Shown here: in pieces, positions 17,197 to 24,246 of the stretch
Numbering within the stretch: position 1 is the first letter of the stretch
Layout of the letters: each line of letters begins with the position of its first letter
From: Paenarthrobacter ureafaciens
GTDB lineage: Bacteria; Actinomycetota; Actinomycetes; Actinomycetales; Micrococcaceae
Direction of reading: 5' to 3'
Length of the DNA stretch: 25,085 bases
Assembly: GCF_004028095.1 (NCBI RefSeq)
Contig: NZ_SBHM01000011.1
Span: 1-25,085, forward strand
Program-made: the position numbers and the translations under genes
The notes under the pieces: model-generated
Seen by the model: only the letters and a program-made list of their open reading frames with translations
Databases searched by the model: none
What the model was told of the DNA's origin: nothing

Positions 17197-17982
17197 ATGT
17201 CTACTCTTGAGATCAAGGACCTGCACGTCAGCATCGAGACGGAGCAGGGCACCAAGGAGATCCTGAAGGGCGTCAGCCTGACCATCAGGACCGGCGAAAC
17301 CCACGCCATCATGGGGCCGAACGGCTCGGGCAAGTCCACCCTTGCCTCCACCATCGCAGGCCACCCGCGTTACACGGTCACCAGCGGCAGCATCACCCTC
17401 GACGGCGAAGACGTCCTGGAAATGAGCGTCGACGAGCGTGCCCGTGCGGGCGTCTTCCTGGCGATGCAGTACCCGGTTGAGGTTCCGGGCGTCACCATGA
17501 CGAACTTCCTGCGCACCGCCAAGACCGCCATCGATGGCGAGGCCCCTGCCCTCCGCACCTGGACCAAGGATGTCAAGGCTGCCATGCAGGAACTCCGCAT
17601 CGACGCCGACTTCGCCCAGCGCAACGTCAACGAAGGCTTCTCCGGTGGCGAGAAGAAGCGCGTCGAGATCCTTCAGCTCGAGCTCTTCAAGCCGAAGTTC
17701 GCTGTCCTGGATGAGACTGACTCCGGCCTTGACGTCGACGCACTCAAGGTTGTCTCCGAAGGTGTGAACCGCGCCCATGCACAGGGCAACATGGGCACCC
17801 TGCTCATCACCCACTACACCCGCATCCTGCGCTACATCAAGCCGGACTTCGTCCACGTATTCGTTGACGGCCGGGTTGTCGAAGAAGGCGGCCCGGAGCT
17901 CGCCGACCGACTCGAAGAAGAGGGTTACGATCGCTACGCCGCAGGTTCGGGCGTCGCTGTTGCTCCTGCCGCTCAGGCCTAG
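17197..17982 (+). CDS. sufC: Fe-S cluster assembly ATPase SufC
   Basis: This 261-residue ABC-type ATPase energises the SufBC2D scaffold. It has Walker A GPNGSGKST (40-48), Q-loop MQYPVEVPGV, signature FSGGEKKR (148-155), Walker B AVLDETDSGLD and the H-loop ITHYTRIL, all as in SufC. The DETDSGLD wording and the SGGEKKR signature separate it from transporter ATPases. AAGAAAGAAGAG directly precedes ATG 17197. The tail (about 15 residues) is Ala-rich. The DUF59 gene follows 13 bp after its stop. Confidence 0.96.
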   Translation: MSTLEIKDLHVSIETEQGTKEILKGVSLTIRTGETHAIMGPNGSGKSTLASTIAGHPRYTVTSGSITLDGEDVLEMSVDERARAGVFLAMQYPVEVPGVTMTNFLRTAKTAIDGEAPALRTWTKDVKAAMQELRIDADFAQRNVNEGFSGGEKKRVEILQLELFKPKFAVLDETDSGLDVDALKVVSEGVNRAHAQGNMGTLLITHYTRILRYIKPDFVHVFVDGRVVEEGGPELADRLEEEGYDRYAAGSGVAVAPAAQA

Positions 17983-17995
17983 TTAGGATCACCTT

Positions 17996-18328
17996 ATGAC
18001 CGAAATCAACGCTGCGCGCACCAGCCTCGAGGACGTCGAGGAAGCGCTCAAGGACGTCATCGACCCCGAACTCGGTGTCAACGTCGTTGACCTGGGCCTG
18101 CTCTACGGGCTCAAGTACTCCGATGAAGACGGCGCGCTCCTGATCGACATGACACTGACGACGGCGGCCTGCCCGCTGACCGACGTGTTGGAAGAGCAGG
18201 TGGGCAAGTCCTTGGACGGCATCGTCGATGACTGGCGCCTGAACTGGGTATGGATGCCGCCATGGGGTCCCGAGCGGATCACCGACGACGGCAAAGACCA
18301 GATGCGGGCCCTCGGCTTCAACATCTGA
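17996..18328 (+). CDS. DUF59/MIP18-family metal-sulfur cluster assembly factor
   Basis: The 110-residue protein has the MIP18/DUF59 fold signature: DVIDPELGVNVVDLGLLYG at the N-terminus, a conserved Cys in TTAACPLTD, and the C-terminal WVWMPPWGPERITDDGKDQMRALGF. Such proteins (SufT-like, PaaD-like) help Fe-S maturation and are commonly the last gene of actinobacterial suf operons. AGGATCACC precedes ATG 17996. A strong hairpin terminator follows the stop by about 30 bp. No sufS desulfurase or sufU gene lies between sufC and this gene, where many actinobacteria carry them. Confidence 0.93.
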   Translation: MTEINAARTSLEDVEEALKDVIDPELGVNVVDLGLLYGLKYSDEDGALLIDMTLTTAACPLTDVLEEQVGKSLDGIVDDWRLNWVWMPPWGPERITDDGKDQMRALGFNI

Positions 18329-18358
18329 TCAAACTTTCCGCTGAATGCGGACACAAAG

Positions 18359-18391
18359 AATGGCTCCGGGCATTGTGCCCGGAGCCATTTT
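18359..18391. terminator. Bidirectional terminator between the suf operon and the metallopeptidase gene
   Basis: A perfect 14-bp stem (18359-18372 with 18376-18389) with a TTG loop is flanked by TT on the plus strand and by CTTTGTG on the minus strand. It sits between convergent genes and could terminate both. Confidence 0.85.
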
Positions 18392-18406
18392 GCGTGGTGG
18401 CAACCG

Positions 18407-19306
18407 CTATGGCACTGCAACGCCGAACGTGTCGCACTTGTTGATGTCGCCGGTGGAGTAGCCCTGGTAGAACCACTTCTGCCGCTGTTCGCTGGAACCA
18501 TGGGTCCAGGATTCGGGTGAGACCCTGCCCGTGGCCGCTTGCTGGATGCGGTCATCGCCGACGGCGGATGCAGCCGACAGGGCATCCTGCAGGTCTTCCT
18601 GCGTGATGGGATCCAGGAAGGGCTGGCCCGTGGCTGGGTCCGCCTGCGAGGAGGCGTGGCGGACCCAGAGCCCTGCGTAGCAGTCGGCTTGGAGTTCCAC
18701 GCGAACGGCTCCGGACTGCGGTCCCTGCGGATCCTGCTGGGCGCGGTCCAGGTTGCCGAGGATGTTCTGCACGTGGTGTCCAAACTCATGAGCCACCACA
18801 TACTCCTGGGCCAGTGGCCCGCCGGAGGAACCGAATCGGGTGACCAGTTCGTCAAAGAAGCCCGGATCGAAGTAGGCCTTAACGTCCGCCGGGCAGTAGA
18901 AGGGGCCAACGGCAGTCGTGGCCGCTCCACAGCCGGTGTTGGTGGCCTGGTCGAAGATTACGGTTCCCGGCTGCGAGTACCGGACGTTGTAGTCGGCGAG
19001 GTATGTAGGCCAGAAAGCGTTGAGGCTGTTCACGGTTCCCGTGATGCGGCAATCCAGGCGCTTGTCGGCGTCGGCGCCTGTCCGGCATTCGTTGACACCG
19101 CCGCCGCTGCCGCTTTCTATGGCCGGCGGCTGGCTGCCGCCACCCAGGTCCCCAAGGATGTTGGGATTGAAGCCAAGGAGCGCCAGTAGCAGTACTACGA
19201 TCCCGCCACCGATTCCGCCTCCGATCTTGGTCCCACGGCCCAGCCCGCTGCCGCGTCTGTCTTCTACCTGCGATGGATCAAGCTGTGCGCCGTCATTGAA
19301 ACTCAT
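18407..19306 (-). CDS. Neutral zinc metallopeptidase (YpfJ family)
   Basis: The 299-residue protein has a short cytoplasmic N-terminus, one glycine-rich membrane helix (about residues 28-45) and an external domain. The zinc site is H173-E174-x2-H177 (AHEFGHHVQ), followed by RVELQADCYAGLWV, the conserved acidic ligand region of this family. Four Cys in the outer domain suggest disulfides. The ATG at 19306 (MSFNDGAQLD) is chosen over an upstream frame extension. A minus-strand TATTCT six bases before it suggests a leaderless transcript. Substrate is unknown. It converges with the suf operon across a bidirectional terminator. Confidence 0.92.
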   Translation of the reverse strand: MSFNDGAQLDPSQVEDRRGSGLGRGTKIGGGIGGGIVVLLLALLGFNPNILGDLGGGSQPPAIESGSGGGVNECRTGADADKRLDCRITGTVNSLNAFWPTYLADYNVRYSQPGTVIFDQATNTGCGAATTAVGPFYCPADVKAYFDPGFFDELVTRFGSSGGPLAQEYVVAHEFGHHVQNILGNLDRAQQDPQGPQSGAVRVELQADCYAGLWVRHASSQADPATGQPFLDPITQEDLQDALSAASAVGDDRIQQAATGRVSPESWTHGSSEQRQKWFYQGYSTGDINKCDTFGVAVP

Positions 19307-19312
19307 ACAGTC

Positions 19313-19318
19313 AGAATA
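19313..19318 (-). promoter_or_regulatory. -10 element of a likely leaderless promoter for the metallopeptidase gene
   Basis: TATTCT on the minus strand ends six bases before the ATG at 19306, with no Shine-Dalgarno in between. Confidence 0.45.
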
Positions 19319-19354
19319 GACGTCACTATTGGTGTCCGATGGCGCACACTGCCG

Positions 19355-19360
19355 TAAAAT
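19355..19360 (+). promoter_or_regulatory. -10 element of a likely leaderless promoter for the ligase-thiolase unit
   Basis: TAAAAT ends seven bases before the ATG at 19368, so transcription would begin at or next to the start codon. TTGGTG at 19329-19334 is a possible -35, but the 20-nt spacer is long. Confidence 0.45.
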
Positions 19361-19367
19361 TGCGGGG

Positions 19368-20759
19368 ATGCCTTTCCTGAACAACCTTCAACTGTGGGCC
19401 GATGACCGCCCCCACCACACTGCCGTGGTGGTCGGGCGCAGCAGGCTCTCCTGGTCGGAGTTGCGCGACGCAGCAACCGGGTTGCTCGCCACCACGTCCG
19501 ACACCACGGTCCTCGCCGAGCGAAATTCCACGGAGTTCGTGGCCCGTTACGCTGCGGCTTTGGCGGGGGAGCGCCGGTGCGCGGTCCTGGATCCGTCGTG
19601 GCCGCCGGCGATGATCGACGAAGTCGCCTCGCGCATCACGGGATCGGGCCGGGATTCCGGCGGAGTGCTGTGTGACGGCGATCCTTCATCGACGTTCCTT
19701 GTCGGACTCACGTCCGGAACCACCTCGGTGCCAAAGGCGTTCACCCGTTCGAGGCATTCGTGGCGCGTTTCCTTCGACGCCTCCATCGAATTCTTCGGTC
19801 TCACGCAAGACGACCGCACCCTCGCCGCAGGTCCACTTTCTTCCAGCCTCAACCTTTATGCCTTGTCAGAGTGTCTCTACGCCGGCTCGGCCTTCTACAC
19901 CCTTGAATCCTTTGACGTCGGCGATGCCCACGCCGCGATCAGCCACGACGGCATCACGCGGTTGATCGTGACGCCGACCATGCTGCGTTTGCTGAGCGAA
20001 CGCGGCCTGGCCGGCGACGTGGATGCCTCCGGCGTCCGCAGCATCATCTGCGCAGGTTCCAAGCTGGATGCACGCACCCTTGAAGCGGCCCGCAGGTGGG
20101 CACCAAACGCAGCGCTCTACGAGTACTACGGAGCGTCCGAGCTCAGCTTTGTTTCCGGAACCCGCTTGGCAGCGGGTCAACCTCTGGACGTTGGAGGAAC
20201 GGGCATCGGGCGCCCGTTCCCGGGGGTGGAACTGAGCATCCTGGATGATGACGGAGTGCCCGTGCCGGACGGCGCACACGGCAACATCAGCGTCCGCAGC
20301 GGAATGGTCAGCAACGGGTACCTCTGGGGTGACGACGGTCAGGCCCTCCGGTGCTTGGACGGGTGGTACACCGTTGGGGACCAGGGCTACCTTGAAGGCG
20401 GCGTGCTCCACATTCTTGGGCGGCGTTCGGACATGATCATCACGGCCGGGAAGAACGTTTATCCGCACGAGGTCGAACTTGCCTTGGCGTCGGTTCCGGG
20501 GATTGAGGTGGCCGTTGCGGCAGGAGCACCGGATGACGTCCGCGGCCAAAAGGTGATTGCCGCCGTCGTACCCGCCTATGGCGCCGTCACTGCGACGCAA
20601 TTGCGTACCGGACTTGACGGTCTGCTGGCCAGGGACAAATGGCCGCTGCAGTACTACGTCCTTTCCGAACTGCCCATCACTGATCGGGGAAAGATCAGTC
20701 GTTCGCTCCTGTTGGACTGGATAAAAAACCATGATGCCCGCATCCAGCCCCTTCACTGA
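19368..20759 (+). CDS. AMP-dependent acyl-CoA synthetase/ligase (YhfT-like), linked to biotin uptake
   Basis: The 463-residue adenylate-forming enzyme has the P-loop LTSGTTSVPKAF, the adenine motif YEYYGASELSF, the ribose-binding GWYTVGDQG, the hinge RRSDMIITAGKNVYPHEVE and the C-terminal catalytic Lys in DRGKISRSLL. It would activate a carboxylic acid as acyl-AMP and pass it to CoA or another thiol. It is on the short side for acyl-CoA ligases, with a compact N-terminal domain. It overlaps the thiolase gene by 29 bp and lies beside BioY and Ecf genes, an arrangement like B. subtilis yhfT-yhfS-yhfU, an operon controlled by the biotin repressor BirA. The true substrate is unknown. Confidence 0.9.
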   Translation: MPFLNNLQLWADDRPHHTAVVVGRSRLSWSELRDAATGLLATTSDTTVLAERNSTEFVARYAAALAGERRCAVLDPSWPPAMIDEVASRITGSGRDSGGVLCDGDPSSTFLVGLTSGTTSVPKAFTRSRHSWRVSFDASIEFFGLTQDDRTLAAGPLSSSLNLYALSECLYAGSAFYTLESFDVGDAHAAISHDGITRLIVTPTMLRLLSERGLAGDVDASGVRSIICAGSKLDARTLEAARRWAPNAALYEYYGASELSFVSGTRLAAGQPLDVGGTGIGRPFPGVELSILDDDGVPVPDGAHGNISVRSGMVSNGYLWGDDGQALRCLDGWYTVGDQGYLEGGVLHILGRRSDMIITAGKNVYPHEVELALASVPGIEVAVAAGAPDDVRGQKVIAAVVPAYGAVTATQLRTGLDGLLARDKWPLQYYVLSELPITDRGKISRSLLLDWIKNHDARIQPLH

Positions 20760-21972
20760 CCAGTCCGGGGCGTCGGGGCAGAACGACCGCTTAGCGGACA
20801 TCGACCCCTCCCGCCAGCCGGTGATCATCGCCGCGCTCCGTACACCGGTATGCAGGGCGAACGGCGCCTTGAAGAGACTCCGTGCCGCCGATCTGCTGGC
20901 GCCCGTGTTGTCAGCCTTGATGGAACAAACGGGTGCTGAGCCTGCGGACGTGGACGACGTCATGATGGGCAACGCGGTGGGCGGTGGCGGCAATGTGGCC
21001 CGGTTTGCCGCCCTCCAGGCAGGCCTGCCTGTCTCCGTCCCCGGCATCACGGTGGACCGGCAGTGTGGTTCCGGTTTGGACGCCATTGCCCTGGCTTCGC
21101 GGCTTGTGGCCGCCGGCGGCGATCCACTGTACCTGGCGGGCGGCGTGGAGAGCGTCAGTACCGCTCCGGCCCGAGCCCACAGGAATGACGACGGCGGACT
21201 GGACTTCTACTCGCGGGCCGCCTTCGTGCCGCCTACCTTCGGTGACCCGGACATGGGCGTGGCGGCCGAGAACGTCGCCCGGCACTTCGCGATCAGCCGC
21301 GACCGGCAGGACGACTTTGCCCTCCGAAGCCACCAGCGGGCAGTCGCTTCGGCAGCTGCAGGCACCTTCCTTGCCGAAACAGTGCCCTTGGACGTCGACG
21401 GCCGGCCAGTAACCGCGGACGACGGCCCCAAGCCCAACCTTCGTCCTGCGCTGATGGCGCGCTTCCCGGCAGCTTTTGTACCGGAAGGTTCCGTCACGGC
21501 CGCGAACTCCTGCTTCGACGCTGACGCAGCGGCCGCCGTCGTCGTCACCTCCCTGCGACGGGCCCGCCTCATGGGTGTGAAGGACGGGCTGCTTGTCCTG
21601 GACAGCGGCACTTCAGGGGTCGACCCACAGTTGCTCGGCATCGGGGCAGCTTTCGCGGCGGAGCAGTTGTTGGCACGCCACGGCATGAATCCGGAGCAGC
21701 TGGACCTGGTCGAATTCAATGAGGCTTTCGCCTCGCAGACGCTGGCTTGCCTCGACCATCTGGGCATTGACGCTGCACGTGCCAACCTCGATGGGGGAGC
21801 ACTGGCCTTGGGGCATGCCTACGGCGCCTCGGGCGCGGTCCTGGTAACCCGGCTGCTGGCGCAGGCGCGGCGGGACTACGAACTTCGGCAGCGGGAAGTC
21901 ACGGGTATTGCGATGATCAGCATCGCCGGGGGCATGGGTACCGCGGCCTTGGTGAAGTACCGTCGGTTCTAG
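20731..21972 (+). CDS. Thiolase-family protein (YhfS-like) lacking the second catalytic Cys
   Basis: The 413-residue protein has the thiolase nucleophile Cys112 (DRQCGSGLDA), the NEAF motif (330-333) and the conserved His362 (GGALALGHAYGASGA). The C-terminal motif, normally CxGGGxG, reads SIAGGMG, with Ser397 in place of the acid/base Cys. It may therefore have altered or lost condensing and thiolytic activity. The first ~28 residues precede the family start (PVIIAALRTP). ATG 20731 overlaps the ligase gene by 29 bp, and a later start is possible. Together with the ligase it may act on a biotin-related or pimelate-related acyl chain, by analogy with yhfUTS (inference). Confidence 0.9.
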   Translation: MMPASSPFTDQSGASGQNDRLADIDPSRQPVIIAALRTPVCRANGALKRLRAADLLAPVLSALMEQTGAEPADVDDVMMGNAVGGGGNVARFAALQAGLPVSVPGITVDRQCGSGLDAIALASRLVAAGGDPLYLAGGVESVSTAPARAHRNDDGGLDFYSRAAFVPPTFGDPDMGVAAENVARHFAISRDRQDDFALRSHQRAVASAAAGTFLAETVPLDVDGRPVTADDGPKPNLRPALMARFPAAFVPEGSVTAANSCFDADAAAAVVVTSLRRARLMGVKDGLLVLDSGTSGVDPQLLGIGAAFAAEQLLARHGMNPEQLDLVEFNEAFASQTLACLDHLGIDAARANLDGGALALGHAYGASGAVLVTRLLAQARRDYELRQREVTGIAMISIAGGMGTAALVKYRRF

Positions 21973-23339
21973 CCCCGGCCCGGAGGCGGTTCCGGGTAAT
22001 CGTCGGCTTCGCCGAGGCCCCGTGCGGCCAAGGCGTCGCCCGTCTGCCGCGCATAGGCAACAGTGCTAATGAACACCGGCAGGATGAGGGCCTTCGGGTT
22101 TCGTTCCAATCCGCGTGCACGCGCCGCATCCCGCACATCGCTGAAGGCACCGGCTATGAACGGGATACTCCGGAGCATGATGGCGATGGTGAGGGCAAAA
22201 CGTTCCGGATCCGCGCCCCAGCGCTGGAAGGGCCGGGCCAACCGGACCACTCCGTCCAACAGGTCCTGGACCGGGGTAGTGGCCGTCAGGATGGACGCCG
22301 CCACCACGCACACCAGAACGTTCAGCACGATGCGTGCAGCCGTAGGGCCGCCCAATTGCCACCACTGGAATGCCCCGATGACAAGGAGGATCGGCGCTAC
22401 CAGCCATACAGCCCGCAGGAGCCTCCGGAAGCCGGCCCCCGTGAGCAGGAAGATCCCGCACAAAAGTGCCAGGACCAGCAGGGATACCAGCCAGTCGACG
22501 ATCAGGAAAGAAGCAGCGCCGCATGCAGCCACCACAAGGAACTTGGCCCAGAGGGGAGTGCGGTGGACAAGCGAATCTCCACGGACATAGTTCGCCAGCA
22601 GGAAGCCGTGCCCCCTCATCGGCCCGGACCCTCCAGGCTCGCCGCGCACAGCGCACCGGTAATGTGCCACCGCAGCGGACGGACCGCCGTCGAACACAAT
22701 CCTCCCGGCTTCGACCACCAACACGCGGTCCATGTCGGCGGCGAGGTCCAGATCGTGCGTGGACATGATGACTTGTTGCTCCAGGCCGGACATGGTGCGG
22801 CGCAGCAATTCGCGGTTCCTGAGGTCCAGCAGGGTGGAAGGCTCGTCGAGGACCAGAACCGCGGGGTCGACCGCCAGCACGGCTGCCAGCGCGAGCAGTT
22901 GCCGTTCCCCGCCCGAAAGTTCGTAGATACTCTGGTCCGCCAGGTGCAGGATTCCAAACCGTTCCAGAACGGACTCTGCGCGGGAAGCCCGCTCCTGCCT
23001 GTTTTTGATGCTGCGCCTCAGCGACAACTCGACGTCCTCGCGGCCTGTTGGCATCACCAGTTGGGAGAGGGGATCGGTAAAGACGAAACCGACGTTTGCC
23101 CTGACCTTGCGGACGTCGTGGACGGTGTTGTGGCCGTGGACCACAACTGATCCTTGGCTCGGCTCCACGAGCCCATTGACCAGGCGCAGCAGCGTGGACT
23201 TCCCGGAGCCGTTGGCCCCGATGACGCCGATCCGTCGTTCGCGCAGATCGAGGCTTACATCCTGCAGCAGCGTCTTGGGCGCGTCGCTGCCATCTACTGC
23301 GACGGCGACTGAGACGTTGCTGAAGTTGATGGAGTTCAT
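21969..23339 (-). CDS. Fused energy-coupling factor: EcfA-type ATPase + EcfT-type permease (BioM-BioN-like)
   Basis: Residues 1-235 form an ABC ATPase (Walker A GANGSGKST at 41-49, signature LSGGERQ at 141-147, Walker B VLVLDEPSTLLD, switch MSTHDLDL). Residues 241-456 form an EcfT-like membrane protein (MRGHGFLLANYV at the N-terminus, about five helices, two ARG coupling motifs in ARARGLE and AARGLGE). With BioY it forms a biotin ECF transporter. Elsewhere these are usually separate genes. Met241 lies in an ATGA that would be a classic stop/start overlap if one base were removed upstream. The fusion could be natural or a one-base insertion. The start overlaps the bioY stop by 4 bp (ATGA). Its stop shares CTAG with the thiolase stop. 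Confidence 0.88.
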   Translation of the reverse strand: MNSINFSNVSVAVAVDGSDAPKTLLQDVSLDLRERRIGVIGANGSGKSTLLRLVNGLVEPSQGSVVVHGHNTVHDVRKVRANVGFVFTDPLSQLVMPTGREDVELSLRRSIKNRQERASRAESVLERFGILHLADQSIYELSGGERQLLALAAVLAVDPAVLVLDEPSTLLDLRNRELLRRTMSGLEQQVIMSTHDLDLAADMDRVLVVEAGRIVFDGGPSAAVAHYRCAVRGEPGGSGPMRGHGFLLANYVRGDSLVHRTPLWAKFLVVAACGAASFLIVDWLVSLLVLALLCGIFLLTGAGFRRLLRAVWLVAPILLVIGAFQWWQLGGPTAARIVLNVLVCVVAASILTATTPVQDLLDGVVRLARPFQRWGADPERFALTIAIMLRSIPFIAGAFSDVRDAARARGLERNPKALILPVFISTVAYARQTGDALAARGLGEADDYPEPPPGRG

Positions 23340-23971
23340 GAAGAAGTGGAGCCTGCCCTTTTAACCCGGCGCACCAGGACGTCAGGAAATGCCTTATGGA
23401 GTGCCACCGCGATAACCACCGCGAGGACATTCTTCAGGATATCTCCCGGATAGAACGGGAGGTCCGCGAGGAAAGCCTTGGGAAGGTCAAGCTTGCCGTT
23501 AACCATCATGCCCACGATCCCCAGTGCGTGGATGATCAGGACGCTGCTGGCCATGGTGGCTGCAAAGAGAAGCGCCGCGCGGAACCGTACCGTCTTGCGG
23601 ATGATCAACGACGTCAAGTACCCGGTGGCTGCCGCGGCCAAGGGAAAAGCGATGATATAGCCGGCAGACGGTGTTGCGAGGATGCCAAGTCCGCTGCGTC
23701 CGCCGCTGAAGATGGGCAGGCCCGCCAGTCCGAGCAGGACATAAAGCCCGACGGCGGCGAACCCCCTCCCTGCGCCCAGCACCAGTCCGCTGAGCATCAC
23801 CGTCAACGTGACAAGCGTGATCGGCACCCCGAGGGCGCCGACCGGGATGCCGGGAACGATGGCGGAGGTGGCCACGAGGGCCGCGAAAACGGCCACGAGT
23901 CCGAGGTCGGTGGCGTTCCAACGGCGACGGGCCGCTGCGCCGGGGCCCTTGGTGGAATGGGTCTGGGTCAT
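23336..23971 (-). CDS. bioY: Biotin transporter S component BioY
   Basis: The 211-residue membrane protein has about six helices and BioY family features: LGLVAVFAALVATSAIVPG, GVPITLVTLTVMLSGLVLG, GLPIFSGGRSGLGILATPSAGYIIAFP and the late LPFYPGDILKNVLAVVIA. It binds biotin and works with the EcfA-EcfT partner encoded just downstream. ATG 23971 is chosen because AGAGGA lies about 6 nt upstream. The open frame to 24073 runs into the intergenic inverted repeat. The gene is divergent from ABC-F. No match to a BirA or BioQ operator was recognised upstream. Confidence 0.95.
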   Translation of the reverse strand: MTQTHSTKGPGAAARRRWNATDLGLVAVFAALVATSAIVPGIPVGALGVPITLVTLTVMLSGLVLGAGRGFAAVGLYVLLGLAGLPIFSGGRSGLGILATPSAGYIIAFPLAAAATGYLTSLIIRKTVRFRAALLFAATMASSVLIIHALGIVGMMVNGKLDLPKAFLADLPFYPGDILKNVLAVVIAVALHKAFPDVLVRRVKRAGSTSS

Positions 23972-24011
23972 TGGGGATCCTCTGCGGAAAAGTTGGTGCG
24001 TTTTAAGCGGG

Positions 24012-24108
24012 CACTGCCCACTCTTTCGAGGGTACGGAGCGCGGCGGCAGGCCATTTTGGAGCCTCTCCACAAAGACCGGCCGCAGTTCTTTGGAGAGTG
24101 GGGCAGTG
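24012..24108. promoter_or_regulatory. Long-range inverted repeat in the bioY leader
   Basis: CACTGCCCACTCT at 24012-24024 and AGAGTGGGGCAGTG at 24095-24108 are inverted copies differing only by one extra G. The second copy also partly pairs with CCTCTCCACAAAG at 24063-24075. This dyad lies in the 275-bp gap between bioY and ABC-F and would be in the bioY 5' leader if transcription starts upstream of it. Whether it is an operator pair or an RNA structure is not determined. Confidence 0.4.
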
Positions 24109-24130
24109 TTCCGGGAAATTTCCGTCGTGT

Positions 24131-24158
24131 TTGTTGGCCTCCAGCCTGCCGGTAGACT
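24131..24158 (+). promoter_or_regulatory. Candidate promoter of the ABC-F gene
   Basis: TTGTTG at 24131-24136 and TAGACT at 24153-24158 are separated by 16 bp and lie about 90 bp upstream of the ABC-F start. This is the best -35/-10 pair in the bioY/ABC-F gap. Confidence 0.5.
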
Positions 24159-24246
24159 TGATAAGGCTGTTCTCACAGCAGTTCCCGCCGCTTCCACCGG
24201 ATTGTCCGGTGCCGCAGGCGTTCCCCGTTGAAAGGCATCACCCGAA

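Noticed and set aside
22066..23430. Second minus-strand frame (454 codons) over the Ecf gene
   Set aside because: It is an Arg/Pro/Gly-rich frame shadow of the EcfA-EcfT gene without domain motifs.
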